From contig NC_133658.1 in assembly GCF_037893015.1 (NCBI RefSeq), positions 60,169,818 through 60,233,817 of the forward strand: 64,000 nt of DNA, read 5' to 3'. Below, in pieces: positions 45,145-56,572 of the stretch. A program made the position numbers and the translations under genes. Each line of letters begins with the position of its first letter. Position 1 is the first letter of the stretch. This DNA comes from Macrotis lagotis (taxonomy: Eukaryota; Chordata; Mammalia; Peramelemorphia; Peramelidae). The notes beneath the pieces were generated by a model. That model was given only the letters and a program-made list of their open reading frames with translations, did not search any database and was not told the origin of the DNA.

Positions 45145-45296
45145 CTGGTGGAGGCTGCACTGATTCCAGACAGGCATAGGTGCACCCATTGAAGCAGCAA
45201 CGTTTGTGTCTTTCACACACCGAATCTGAGCGGCAGCTGGTAACTTCACAAGCCCCTTTGGGTAATGTTTGGGGGGGTGGGGGACAACGTTCATTC
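45145..45296 (-). CDS. WFDC1: WFDC1 exon 2, WAP four-disulfide-core domain
   Basis: This exon encodes the WAP domain of WFDC1 (ps20), a small secreted protein first described as a growth inhibitor from prostate stroma. Read on the minus strand it gives 50 complete codons from NERCPPPPQTLPKGAC to YACLESVQPPP, with one base of a split codon at each end. All eight WAP cysteines are present in the right order: C-PPPP, GAC, TSC, SVC, KRCC, NGC, YAC. The human protein, recalled from memory, reads RCPPPPRTLPPGAC and CCYNGCAYACLEAV here. The donor is consensus (CAG|GTAAGG, intron starts at 45144). The acceptor I chose is CCATCCCAG just above 45296; it gives a 152-bp exon, but this left edge of the protein is the least certain boundary because exon 1 is not in view to confirm the phase. 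The next exon begins with TT, which completes the split valine codon G|TT. Confidence 0.95.
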
Positions 45297-45479
45297 CTGG
45301 GATGGTGACCACCATGAGAATGGAGAGGGTATTCATAATCCTTGATCCCCCAAACAGAGAGAAAAAGAGACATTCATTCTTAGTAAAATGAAAATAATTG
45401 TGTATTCAGAAATAGTTTAAACTTTTTCATACTTATCATTTATGAGGGTATGGACTACTCTACTGCAAATATCTTAATT

Positions 45480-46210
45480 TAGGCTCTCTTTCCCCTCTCC
45501 TTGCCCTAGTCCACTATGATAGATTCCCAACTGATCTTCCTACTCCAGTCTCTTCTTATTTCATGCCAGTTCCACTTAAGAAATCCCCCTAAATCACAAA
45601 AGTCTGAATTTTTCATCTTGGCATTCAAGATTTCCTAAAACATGGTTCCGACTTACCTTTCCAGCTTTCTTTCAAATGACTTCCCTCAGGTTTTATTAAA
45701 GTCATTATGGACTATGGCAGGTAGGTAAGAATAGACTAAGAATCCCAGAGATGAATTCAAAGCCTGCCTCACATATTAGTTATGTAATCCTGGGAAAGTT
45801 AATTTTAATCACTCAGTCTCAATTTCCTCATTTGTAAAGTGGGAGATTAGCAGTACCTATTTCATTAGGATGCTGTGAAGTTCAAATGAGATAATATGGA
45901 AAAATATTTTGTAAGCCTTATGATATTATATAAATGGTAGCTATTATTATTATTTCTATTTTCAGTCTCTGGTATCAATCCTGCCTTATCTTGTATCTGC
46001 TCACACTCTCATGTCTAAAATGGTTTTTCTGTTTCTCAAGATCTGTTTCTTCTTTTCATTACTCAAGGCAGATGTCACTCTCTCTGCAAAGTCTTGCCTG
46101 AGCCTTCCTAAAATGAATGCCATTATTTCCTCATTACATAAATGAGTACTTTGTCTGGTCTCATTCACACTTAGATCCGTACTTATGTGCTCATTAACTC
46201 ATCATTCTAT
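45480..46210 (+). repeat. L2/L3 fragments split by a CORE-SINE
   Basis: L2-like words at 45490-45705 (cccaactgatcttcctactc; gcattcaagatttcctaaaa) and 45960-46205 (aggcagatgtcactctctct) flank a plus-strand CORE-SINE at 45715-45958 (gtctcaatttcctcatttgt; ctgtgaagttcaaatgagat). Confidence 0.68.
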
Positions 46211-46834
46211 TTGTACAAATCATCTTGTAATTTAGAGTTAAAAGAAAAATCAAATCAATTTGTGTAATTTCTTCATTTACAGATAGGAAAATCAAGATCT
46301 AGAAAGACCAAATGGCTGTTTTGTATGAATATAGTAGGTCTTTCTCAACTATTAAAATATAAACTCCTTCATGAGAGAATCTATCTTGACATCTCTTGTG
46401 GACCAGGGTCACATGCACCCCCATTCCTATTGGAGTTTGACACCTTTGTTGTAGACAATAGCTATTTGATGGAGATTTGTGAGTTGATTTTAAAAAAGAA
46501 ACCTCAATTTATCTTTGGCATTAGGGAAGACTATGTCTTTTATTAGAAAGGAAAAATGGAACCATCATTCCCTCCTCTGCCTCTAAATTTGAGTAGTATG
46601 GTGAATAAAATTTTTAATGGATAAAATAAAATAACAGATAAGATTACAGATTTCATCAGTCCAGAGACCTTTGAGCTCAAGAACCTCGACTCTAAATCTA
46701 GGATCCTTTGACAAAAACAAGAGACCCATGCAAGAAACTGAATTTGAGAATAGTTGTAGAGCATATAAGGAATTAGGGATCTGGGTATCCCCAGAGCAAT
46801 GCCCTTTCAGTATACTTCCTTGTTTGATTCATTC

Positions 46835-46922
46835 ATTTGTTGTTTATTTATTTATTGATTGATTGATTTGTTTATCTATTTATTTATTATTCATTCATTC
46901 ATTCATTCATTCATTTATGTAG
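46835..46922 (+). repeat. (TTTA/TTGA/ATTC)n microsatellite
   Basis: tttatttatttattgattga, then six ATTC units. It abuts an old SINE. Confidence 0.93.
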
Positions 46923-47037
46923 GCAATCGGGATTAAATAACTAGCCCAGGGTTATAAAACTTGTAAATGTCTGAGGTAGGTTGGATTTGAACTCAGGTCC
47001 TTTTGATTGTTCTATCCATTGAAGCCACCTATCCCCT
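46923..47037 (-). repeat. SINE, old S1-like copy
   Basis: ggcaatcgggattaaataac, taaatgtctgaggtaggttg, tgaagccacctatcccc. Confidence 0.72.
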
Positions 47038-47159
47038 CTTTTACTTATTTTAAATTTTTCAAACAAAGTCAATACAGAGTCATAAGACAGCAAAACTGAA
47101 TGAAACTTTTGGAGACTCTCCAGTTTATGGGTTCTAAAACTGAGGTACTCCATTACGTG

Positions 47160-47292
47160 ACTGTGAATATGTATGTATATATTTGCTATATATATTTATA
47201 TATCTGTTGTAGATAGTAGCTATTCAGTGAAGATTTGTAGGTTGATTAAAAAAATATATATATGTATATATGTATAAAAATATATATATGTT
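47160..47292. repeat. AT-rich TATA/TATG low-complexity tract
   Basis: Runs of atatatatgtatatat around a short unique core. Confidence 0.8.
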
Positions 47293-47935
47293 TCCTTTGT
47301 AATCCCATACATTTTATTTTATATCTTTGAAATCATTATTTTGAGAAGGGGATCTATTGGTTCCATCAGACTGGCAAGACCATAGTATGCAAAGGTCAAA
47401 AAAAGGGACATGTAGACTCCTGATCTAGAGGATACTCAGGCAGCTAAGTGTTTTGTTACTTTTTAAAGTAATGAATTGTGACCTATTTTTCTTTCAATAA
47501 AAATCTCTTCCCTCTTCTCTCCTCTGAGGCCTTCCCTCTTATCTCTGGTAATGGGCTGAGAAGTCAGCAGAACTCTCTTGGTTCACATGTGGAAAGGACA
47601 GAACAAGGTGTCTGTGTCCTTGACTGTCCTCTGACCCTGGAATCCACTCAAAGATGACTGCAGGAGGTGCCATGAATGGACTCTGGCTTTCTTCCTGGGG
47701 AGCCTCCAGGGAACTCTGGTTCCATATTTGCTCCCAAACCTTCACATCTCTCTGAGGAACACAGCACAATGGTTGTCTGAGCTCATTTGGCTTATCGGTT
47801 ATTAATAGCAAGCAAAATTCTTTCAGAGAATTTCTGAACCTCAGCCACACCAGGAACTCAAAGAAAGTGCCTGATCCCATCATGTTATAAGGAAGAGAAA
47901 TCTGAAACTCTCTTCCCTCCACTTACCTACCAAGG
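47293..47935. other. No supported gene; unique stretch with a 127-codon frame
   Basis: A minus-strand frame at 47539-47922 encodes 127 residues starting MEGREFQISLPYNMMGSGTF. It overlaps no repeat that I recognise and is on the WFDC1 strand, in probable intron 1. I see no domain, signal peptide or splice pattern, and one frame of this length in 64 kb can arise by chance. Confidence 0.35.
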
Positions 47936-47944
47936 TTTATTCTA

Positions 47945-48062
47945 GCTATTTTGTTCCTAAAGGTCAGTCCTTCAATAAACACATATTAATCACTAAGTAC
48001 TCTGGAGATACAAAAAGAGGCAAAAGATAGTCCCTGTCCTCAAGGAGTTTACAATCTAATGA
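47945..48062 (+). repeat. L2/L3-type LINE fragment
   Basis: tactctggagatacaaaaag, gtccctgtcctcaaggagtt, tacaatctaatgaa. Confidence 0.68.
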
Positions 48063-48345
48063 ATGTACCTGGAAGAATTGATTCCTTTGAGGGGGACTGA
48101 CATTGAAGTTAAATGTAGGGATTTCAGGCACCTCTATCCACCAAGTGAGCAGCTCCTGACTGGTTTTTATCTCTACTTCTGGAAGGGTTGGGTTCCATTG
48201 ATGACTGTGCCATCTAAAGCGACAAACTCTACCACCTTCCCACTATTCGTAGTCCGTGACTACCTGGCTAAGATACTGGAAGAACTCCAAGAAAAACTCA
48301 ACAGGGCTGAAGTTTTATCCCCTTTTTATCATCAACTTTGAAAAA
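48063..48345. other. Unique sequence with a short frame, not called a gene
   Basis: A 92-codon plus-strand frame starts right at the edge of the LINE fragment. It shows no domain I recognise. Confidence 0.35.
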
Positions 48346-48765
48346 ACCGAGACAATATGGACATGTTTGAGTTTAGAAGGAACCTTTTGTTCAGGTCCTT
48401 CTAGTAGATGAAACTGCTGGAAAGGCCAAGTGATTTACCCAAGGAGTCATAAGTAATAAGAAGAAGAATTAGAATTTGTTCTTCAGAACATACCTAGATT
48501 TGAATCCTGCCTCTGGAAGAGTGTGACCTAGAAAAAGTCACTTCTACTTTCCCATTTTATAGATAGGGAAACTGAGGACCAGGATAGTGCAATGGAAAAA
48601 GTACCTAAGTTTGAGTTTGGACTGTTACTACCTGAGCAAATTATATAACTTCTCTGAGCCTCAGTTTCCCTATTTTTAAAAGGAAGGAGTCAGAATATAT
48701 TGCTTTTGATGGTCCTTCTAGCTGTAAGCCCATGATTCTTTAGTCTAGAGGTGAATCCTCTCATC
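48346..48765. repeat. Several CORE-SINE fragments
   Basis: 48360-48480 reads backwards (tccttctagtagatgaaact; gatttacccaaggagtcata). 48590-48760 reads forwards (gcctcagtttccctattttt). Confidence 0.58.
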
Positions 48766-49210
48766 TCTTGGGTCCCTTCAAGTACTAAATATCATGATCC
48801 TGCATCCTATCATCTCAGCCCCCAAGCATCGTAAACTTGGGAGATGCATGTATCAATAGGAAGTCCTAAGGGGGAAAGCCTACAGAAAATTAAGCAAGAA
48901 GAGGGAAAAAAGTTTTTATTTCCTGAAACTTCAATTAAACTTTTAAGTTAAATCAAATAAATTTTAAATTAAAAAAAATTTTAACTTGTATTTCCTGGGA
49001 AAATAAATATCCTGAGGAAAAGTTCATCTGCTACAACCTAGGATGAGATAACTTAAGAGATAAAAGGGACCTGATTTCTTGCTTTGCAAATGGGGAAACT
49101 GAGAATCCAAGTAAAGCAATGAATTATCCAAGGTTTGATAAGTAGCAAACAAAAGAATCAGGTTTTACACTCTCATTGTTGGAGTCTATGATAAAGGACT
49201 GCTCCCTGTA

Positions 49211-49302
49211 TTTTTTTTTTGCAAGGCAAATGGGGTTAAGTGGCTTGCCCAAGGCCACACAGCTAGGTCATTATTAAGTGTCTGAGACCGGATTTGAACC
49301 CA
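49211..49302 (-). repeat. SINE S1, head truncated on insertion
   Basis: T-run, gcaaggcaaatggggttaag to gatttgaacccagg, with no head. Flanked by tgctccctgtatttt at both ends, so the loss happened during insertion. Confidence 0.92.
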
Positions 49303-49609
49303 GGTGCTCCCTGTATTTTAAAGGAGGCTTGTGGGACTCTACAATGAGAGGATTAACTGATCCCCTCAGCTTCACCTTTAAAGACAAGGAGCATGTGAGA
49401 GGTGGTGCTACTAACAAATCTGGTGGGATGCTCTCAGATCCTTACAGATGCTTCAGGTCACAAGTGAAGGTTTGAGTAGCCCTCGATTTTGTTAATGACT
49501 GGAAACAAACTCATAAAACTGGAAGGAAATTTCCATTGAGTTCATAACCTAGGTTTTGCAGGAAATGATTGAGGTCAGCATAAACCCAAGAGAAGGAAAA
49601 TGACTCCAA

Positions 49610-49955
49610 CAATGAGAGCTTTCCCAACATGAAATAGGCAGCCTCCAGAGGCAATGAGCTCATCACCATTGGAGGTCTTCAGGAAGAAGATGCTTGATAT
49701 GTTGAGTGAGATTCTGACAAATAACTGGGTGGCACAATGGACAGAATATTCAACTTTACCTCAAGAAGACCTATTTTTTAAAGCCAGCATGAGACACTAC
49801 CAAACTGGGGAACCCTGAGAAAGTCACTTAATTTTCCTGTTTCTGCCTTTTAAAATAGGTGTAATAATAACACTTTACAACCTAGGTATACTGTAAGACT
49901 CAAACTGGTTTACATAATGTAAGGTTCTATGTGAATATTAGTTATTTTTATTTAT
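49610..49955 (+). repeat. Old interspersed fragments
   Basis: 49620-49720 has catcaccattggaggtcttc, a phrase of a mammal-wide repeat. 49725-49950 is a poor CORE-SINE (gagaaagtcacttaattttc). Confidence 0.45.
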
Positions 49956-49999
49956 CAAGGGTCAAATTGGATTAAATGGTTGCTGAGGTCCTTTTTTTA

Positions 50000-50125
50000 A
50001 CTTTTTTTTTTTGCAAGCATTGAGGTTGAAGTGACATGCCCAAGGTCCCAGAGCTAGGTTATTATTAAGTGTCTGAGGTTGGATTTGAACTCAGGTCCTC
50101 CTGACTCTTATCTACTGCACTATGA
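50000..50125 (-). repeat. SINE S1, diverged
   Basis: T-run, gcaagcattgaggttgaagt, ggttggatttgaactcaggt, with a degraded head. Confidence 0.78.
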
Positions 50126-50317
50126 GGTCCTTTTCAATTCTGAAATTCTAGGATGCTGTAATTTCCCCATAATCACACAGGCAATGAGGAGAAAATTCAT
50201 GATTTGAGTTCAGATCTTCTGCTATTATAGTCATTGTTTCCCTATGCCCAAGATGAATTAAACTGAAGTAACTCATTCGAAATCTTTGGCTAAGCAGGGA
50301 TTGATTCTGGGAACAAT

Positions 50318-50431
50318 TGCTATTCATTTGTTTCAGGCACGATCCCATTTGGAGTTTTTTTGACCAAGTTACAGGAGTGGTTTGCCATTTTCTTCTCCAG
50401 CTCATTCGACACATGAGAAAATTGAGGCACT
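50318..50431 (-). repeat. SINE S2 fragment
   Basis: cgatcccatttggagttttt, gtttgccattttcttctcca, gagaaaattgaggca, then cut by an S3 copy. Confidence 0.75.
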
Positions 50432-50735
50432 GATGGTTGTCCTTTGTTCTTAAAGAAGACCATGACAAGCACATGGACTGGATTTGAGTCGGGGAGGGGA
50501 GGGGCTGTGCAAAATCACCAGCCTCACTTTCTTCTCCAGAGTCATCTGAGCCCAGTGGCCTGATGTGGATCATGATGACTAGAGATGGTCCTGGATGCAA
50601 GGCAATGAGGGTTAAGTGACTTGCCCAAGGACACACAACTAGTAAATGTCAAATATCTGAGGCCATATTTGAATTCAGGTCCTCCTGATTCTAGGACAGA
50701 TGCTCTATCCATCACACCACCTAGCAGTCCAAAAA
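50432..50735 (-). repeat. SINE S3
   Basis: ggttgtcctttgttcttaaa, accatgacaagcacatggac, gagtcatctgagcccagtgg, gttaagtgacttgcccaagg, cacaccacctagcagtcc. Confidence 0.88.
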
Positions 50736-50762
50736 ATCCTGAATCTGGTCTCAGATACTCAA

Positions 50763-51060
50763 TAATGTTTATCCTTCATTTTTGAAGAAGATCATGTCAT
50801 CACGGAGGTGGTGCCATGACAAGCACATGAATTGGATTTGAATGAGGGGGATGCTGTGCTAAGTCACTGGCCTCACTTTCTCCACCAGAACCACCTGGAT
50901 CCAGTGACCAGATATGAATCAGGATGACTGGAGATGGTCCTGGATTCGAGGCAGTCAGGGTTAAGTGACTTGTCCAAGGTCACATAGCTAATCTGAGATC
51001 AGATTTGAACTCATGAAAATGAGTCTTTCTAACTTCAGACTGAGCACTTTACTGTTTTCC
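50763..51060 (-). repeat. SINE S3, second copy
   Basis: tccttcatttttgaagaaga, ggtggtgccatgacaagcac, ggatccagtgaccagatatg, aggtcacatagctaatctga. The head end is diverged. Confidence 0.85.
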
Positions 51061-51675
51061 CACTGCTTAGACAATTAGTCATTTATTGCCTGATTGTTAG
51101 GTTGTAGTCAGTAATTCTAAGATGTAAGCAGGAGAAACAATTCAATCCTTTTCTCTGTTAGCTCATTTCCTACAGAATTAGTGAAATGGGATTCAAACAA
51201 GCTGATCACAATATTATTTGCATGTTAATCTGACAGGTTAAGCTTCCTGCTTTGGAGACAATTGAAGAGTTCCTTCCTAGATGAATCTAGGAGAGAGAGG
51301 CTAGCTTTTCTGCTTGATGCATTTTTATCAAGACTCATCATTTGAAAGTTCCAAGTAAATTAAGATTAGAAGTTAAAATAGTTTTTAATTTCCTAAAATG
51401 CTGTGTTAGTTTTCTGTGCAAGAACAGCAAAAATGAGCCCATGAATATTATCCATTTGGGACAATCCCTTGTCCTTTAGGGAAAAAAAATCAAATTTGTC
51501 TTCTCTGACTTGATGGCACAGATGAGGTAAGCATCTGAAAAATTAAAATCTCCACCAGTGATTTACTATAATAACAAATGGTTATGAAAGACCAAGAACT
51601 ACTGCAGTCCAGGGAGACATGATGAAAGGTTTGAGTATTTCTTGCTATTTCATGTCCTGTGAGATTATGTTCTAG
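51061..51675. other. No gene; unique sequence
   Basis: AT-rich, no frame over 60 codons and no repeat I recognise. Confidence 0.5.
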
Positions 51676-51679
51676 TAAT

Positions 51680-51985
51680 AGATTTTTTTCCTATTTTTTT
51701 ATCTTAACAGTATTTTTCAAAAATATGTAGAGATAGTTTTCAACATTGGTTTTTGTTGGGGCGACTAGGTGGCATGGGGTGGCTAGGTGGCGTAGTGGAT
51801 AAAGCACCAGCCTTGGAGTCAGGACTACCTGGGTTCAAATCCGAACTCAGACATTTAATTACCTAGCTGTGTGGCCTTGGGCAAGCCACTTAACCCTGTT
51901 TACCTTGCAAAAACCTAAAAAAAAAAAACATTGGTTTTTGTGAAATTTTTCTTCCTCCCTTCATTTCCTCCACCTAACTTCCATT
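51680..51985 (-). mobile_element. LINE 3' end with SINE insertion
   Basis: T-rich start, tagagatagttttcaacatt, then after the SINE tgaaatttttcttcctccct. The reverse of the LINE terminal motif. Confidence 0.72.
51757..51927 (+). repeat. SINE S1 with a doubled head
   Basis: The first 18-19 bases of the SINE (ggggcgactaggtggcat) are followed at once by a second, complete SINE beginning ggggtggctaggtggcgtag. The whole is flanked by acattggtttttgt at 51743-51756 and 51928-51941. Confidence 0.92.
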
Positions 51986-52449
51986 GGCCTAAAGACTAAT
52001 CACTCGAATCTTCTGTGGTTTCAAAAGGTTTCACACCACATGCTCTCATGTCATCCTCCAGTCTTCTGAGGTTGTGTAGGACAGGACCTAATATATCCAT
52101 TTCACAAGTGGGAAAACTGAGTCTAAGAAAGATTAAATGACATTTTTCAGATCGGGCAACTCTTAATTGGTGAAGGCAACACACAGGATTAGGTCTGACT
52201 ACTCTGCCTGTGCATTTTCTATTATTCACTGTCTTCAAACGAATAAATGAATTTTTGCTTCTGAAGACTAAACAGATTATTACAGATGGAAGGACCTTTC
52301 AAACTTGGAATGTTAAAGCTGGAAGGGGTCTGAAAACATAGAATTCGGAACTGGAAAGAATCTTAGAATATTGAAAAGATCTTTCAAATTCAGAAAGTCA
52401 GAGCTGAACAAAGAATGTCAGAAATGAAGAGAATCCTTACATTAGAGAT

Positions 52450-52660
52450 CTGGATCTGGAGTCAGTTTAAATCTGTCCTCAGACACTCAGCAGCTGTGTG
52501 GCCCTGGGCAAGTCACATAACCTTTGTCTTACTTAGTTCTTCAACTATAAAAAAAGGAATAATAATAGTACCTCCCATCCAGGGTGGTTGTGAGGATCAA
52601 ATAAGATAACTTGTAAAATTCTTAGCATAGAGTCTGGCACATAATAGGAAATTAAGAAAT
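52450..52660 (+). repeat. CORE-SINE (S4)
   Basis: gatctggatctggagtcagt, tgtggccctgggcaagtcac, ggtggttgtgaggatcaaat, gtctggcacataataggaaa. Confidence 0.82.
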
Positions 52661-52661
52661 G

Positions 52662-52915
52662 CTTATTTCTTTCCTCCTTCTTTTCTTCTTTCCTTTTCTC
52701 CTTTCTTCACTCTCTTCTTTCTTCATTCCCTTCCTTCCTCCCTTTTTATACTTTCCTTTTCTTTCCTTCTCCCCCTCCCTTTTCCCCTTCCTTCCTTTCT
52801 CCCTCCCTCTCATGACTTTCTTCCTCCCTGCCATACTTTATTCCTTCCTCCCATTTCTTACCTTTTTTCCTCTCTTCTCTTTTCCTTTCCTTCCTTCCTT
52901 TTTTCCTTCTATCAA
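52662..52915 (+). repeat. Pyrimidine-rich (TTCC/TTTC) degenerate tract
   Basis: About 250 bp of C and T with scattered A, starting at the 3' end of the CORE-SINE. Frames across it are artefacts. Confidence 0.92.
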
Positions 52916-53099
52916 TAAATGAAAATTTTAGAAAGGTCCTAAAAGTAGGTGAATGGAACAGAACATCCTCAGGCAGAAAGTTGAAAGCACATTGTACCCT
53001 ATGATGGTAGCAACCACAACATAGAAACTCAGAATTCTTATAGGATTCTAGGTCTTGAAAGGGAACTTAAGTAATTACCTCTTCCAACTTCCTTTTTTG

Positions 53100-53570
53100 A
53101 TGTATCAGCATGGCTTAAAATTGTTGCTTGATGGACCAGGTTCCTAAATCTATGTAATCTCCAGATAACTTCACCTCAGGAAACTTATGGAGAGGGTGTC
53201 ATAAATTCATATGGGTAATTGAATATAATTTTAGTGATAGTAGAAAGATAAGTTTTATAAATGTGATTTAGTGATTTTATAAATTCAAAGGATGGAACTG
53301 AGCATAATCCAGAATTTCTGACTCCTAATCTAGCACTTTCCACTCTACCACATCTTTCTAATGTATGACTTGGAAACTGTGCTCCTAATTGACTTCATTA
53401 TATAGTTGTAACATCCCTTTTGGAATATTCCCTGCACTCTAGGGTTGAATCTCCAAAGAGAGATTTTTATCTTGGTGAGTTCTAGGAATAACCTTATGGG
53501 TGACCACTCCTATTCCTGTAGTTCATGAGCCTCCAGCAGTGCTTTTCCCATTAGCAATTACCCAGTAGGA
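53100..53570. other. No gene; unique sequence and faint old repeats
   Basis: Nothing nameable. A CORE-SINE trace may precede it at 53030-53095. Confidence 0.45.
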
Positions 53571-53580
53571 TTAATTAGTT

Positions 53581-53744
53581 TTGTTTTGTTTTGTTTTTTA
53601 GGTTTTTACAAGGCAAGTGGGGTTAAGTGGCTTGTCCAAGGCCACACAGCTAGGTAATTATTAAGTGTCTGAGACCGGATTTGAACTCAGGTACTCCTGA
53701 CTCCAGGGCTGGTGCTTTATCCACTGCCACCTAGCCGCCCCGGC
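53581..53744 (-). repeat. SINE S1
   Basis: T-rich start, acaaggcaagtggggttaag, cactgccacctagccgcccc. Flanked by ttaattagtt at 53571-53580 and 53745-53754. Confidence 0.93.
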
Positions 53745-53754
53745 TTAATTAGTT

Positions 53755-54500
53755 CTTAACTAAAGCATTGACTCAAGGGGAATGATAAAAAAAAAAATGC
53801 CCTTTCCCTAACCTGGGCTATACTCTAAGATAAATATATGTCTGTGGAAAAAATGGACACAAATTTAAAGGAAGGAGAGATGTTGGTCAAAATAATTCAT
53901 GACTCAATATTGCAGAGCTTGGTCTGCTTCCAGAAGTTTCACATAGCTCCCCTAGGGTACACCAGTTCTACTGGGTAGGTCATACAGCTGTTGCTTTCAG
54001 GGGCTATCCTTTTCTTAAATGCAAAGCTATCTCTCCACTTTGCTGTAAGGGTTCCCACTCTTTGAAATCTACCTTGTCCCTTGGGTGATTCTCTGTATTT
54101 ATATTAGTCCTCAGTATGTGTCTCTGCTCCCAGGTAGATGCATTATTTGTGATGTTATTCTGATGACACAATCAATGTGGGGAGCAGAAAGGGAAGGAGA
54201 GGAAGGGTTTCCTCTACAAAGCCCCCAAATCAAAACTCTTCAAGGGTGAAATGATTGGTTTCTTTCTTATATCTGGTCAAAGGGTATGACACATGTCCTG
54301 AATGATGTCAATTGCCTTTATCCAATGACCGAGTTTCTAGAATCCTCTCAAGATGATAAAGGAATTTATTCACACATTGTTTTGAGACTATAGAAAACTT
54401 TCTATTTAATATTTCCTTTGCATGTTATGATTATATTCCAGGATTTCTATGATCTCATCAATGGGATAAGGTTTCGCCAGATTACAATCCATCATACCTA
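53755..54500. other. No gene; unique sequence
   Basis: Part of probable WFDC1 intron 1. No repeat or frame of note. Confidence 0.5.
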
Positions 54501-54509
54501 CCTATCCTG

Positions 54510-54775
54510 CAGGGTGACCACAGGCATCCAGGTGACCTGGTGGTCAGAGTACAGGGCTTGGAAGAAAAAATCTGTGCTCAAATCCAGCCTCAGTTTATTA
54601 GATTTGTGATCCTGGGTAAGTCACTTAGCCTGTGTTTGCCTCAGTTCTTCTCAACCTATAAAATGGGGATAATTGTACCTATTTCATAGGGTTGTTGTTG
54701 TAAGGTTGATTTGAAGCTCTATTTGTAAACTGCTTAACACTACCAGATACAAAACTGTTACTGTATAAATCAGGG
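54510..54775 (+). repeat. CORE-SINE (S4)
   Basis: caaatccagcctcagtttat, gatcctgggtaagtcactta, cctataaaatggggataatt, gtaaactgcttaacactacc. Confidence 0.78.
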
Positions 54776-54858
54776 ACAGGGAACATCTGACCCACTGGCC
54801 ATATTGGTCTGGTGCTGCCAAGGCAACCGCAGATAGGATTTGAAATTCAATAAATCTG

Positions 54859-55011
54859 GGGAGGCTAGGTGGTACAGTGGATAGAGGACCAGACCTGGAG
54901 TCAGAAGGACCTGAGTTCAAATCCAGCCTCAGACATTTAATAATTACCTAGCTTGTGTGACCTTGGGCAAGTCACTTAACCCCATTGTCTTGAAAAAAAC
55001 ACACAAAAAAA
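54859..55011 (+). repeat. SINE S1, young complete copy
   Basis: gaggctaggtggtacagtgg to an A-rich tail. Flanked by the 17-bp duplication gaaattcaataaatctg at 54842-54858 and 55012-55028. Confidence 0.95.
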
Positions 55012-55028
55012 GAAATTCAATAAATCTG

Positions 55029-55785
55029 AGAGCTTTTTAGGGATCAAATAATAAAACGTGTGACCAAATATAGCCTATGAATGATGTTATAAATATCCAA
55101 TGGCCCTTAGCAGAAAAAAAAGGATCCCCATCCCTGATATAAATGCTTATTCCCTTTTCTTCTCCCTCCTAGTTCTCTTCCCCCTGTACAACTCTCATTC
55201 ATATCTTTCTTCCATAGTTGAAGCCTTCTTCCTTCTATAACTAAGTATATAAAGTTTTCCTCTGATTTTTATTTCTCTCAAAAATCTCATTTTCTCTTTT
55301 TGTACCTTATATTAGGTTTTAGAAGTAAATGAAGTCCTATAAGGACCTAATCTTAAATTCACCCTTCCCTATATATCTCAGGTTTAATTCAACAAAAATT
55401 CTGTGTAAGGAATATGAAATTGGGCAAAAGGTATAAAATCTAAATTCCACATGGAACTAACAGTTTGAGTAAAATGGAATGCTATTAAGGGATAACTCAA
55501 TGACACAGTTTTAAAATGTAAAAAATCTATATTTTACTTATTTCCACTTAAATATTTCCTAATTACATTTTAATCTGGTTAAAACAAATTTAGGAGTGCT
55601 GCAGGTGCATATGGCCATGTTTAACATCTTTGCCAAATCTAAGAAAAAGCCACTCTAAACTGCCTCGTCTTATATGTGGATATGTTGCTGTTGTGTTTTC
55701 TTCCTCAAAGGAACCATGATTCTTCATTGTAGGGCTAAGAAATCATAAGTTTTATTCTCTAGTTTGCTTAGAGTATTTCTTTTTC
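55029..55785. other. No gene; unique AT-rich sequence
   Basis: An L2-like fragment is possible around 55140-55330. Nothing clear. Confidence 0.42.
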
Positions 55786-55789
55786 TTTT

Positions 55790-55957
55790 TTTAGTTTTTT
55801 TTTTGTGTTTTTTTTTTTTGCAAAGCAAATGGGGTTAAGTGGCTTGCCCAAGACCACACAGCTAGGTAATTATTAAATATCTGAGGTCGGATTTGAACTC
55901 AGGTACTCCTGACTCCAGGGCAGATGCTCTATCCACTGTGCCACCTAGCTGCCCCAG
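55790..55957 (-). repeat. SINE S1
   Basis: Long T-rich tail, gcaaagcaaatggggttaag, ctgtgccacctagctgcccc. Flanked by agagtatttctt and agaatatttctt. Confidence 0.92.
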
Positions 55958-56572
55958 AATATTTCTTAAGGTATAAATAGCTTATATGACCATTTGCGAT
56001 GGAGATGTCTCTAAATTTAAACACCTCACATTTATTTTGTGTCACTGCATAAAAGGGGGTTAACAAATGTTTATTGATTATTGACTAGCTGTATAATCAT
56101 AAGCAACCTCTCTGGACCTCAATTTACACATCCACAAAATGAAGATAAGAATTCAAGTACCATCAAGGCTGTTAGGAAGTAAGTGTTCCATAAATATGAC
56201 TTTTTGTTCTGTCTAACCTGTTTATTATTTAGAGGAGGAGATTAAATACCAAAAAACAAAAATGATTTTCCCAAGGTCATACACAGTGGCGTATGCAAAG
56301 CAAGGACTAAAACCCAGATCTGATTCTTTTCTCAATGGATCTTTATGACAGAGTTTCTTCCAAGATATACCAGGATGCCCTGACAGGTGGACTGTATATC
56401 ATTACTTTAAAACACATCTAACAGACACATCTCAGATAAAATGAAATGCATCTAAAATTGCATGCATCTAAAAATCCACTATTCAAACCAGACAGATAAG
56501 ATCCTTTATAAAAATACATTCCAATGAGCAGAGAAAAAAAGATACACATCAACTACAAATTGAAATTTGTGT

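Larger units (their letters stand above)
32798..45296 (-). other. WFDC1: Visible part of the WFDC1 gene (exons 2-4, introns 2 and 3)
   Basis: The three exons lie in order, on one strand, with every split codon completed across introns 2 and 3, so they form one gene and not scattered processed copies. About 125 of roughly 220 residues are covered. Missing are the N-terminal signal peptide and basic linker (about 62 residues in human) and the C-terminal tail (about 32). In human the gene is on 16q24.1 between KCNG4 and ATP2C2; if synteny holds, the ATP2C2 side is to the left here and the KCNG4 side to the right. I saw no exon of either neighbour. No CpG island or promoter is visible to the right up to 64000, consistent with exon 1 lying outside. 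Confidence 0.93.
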
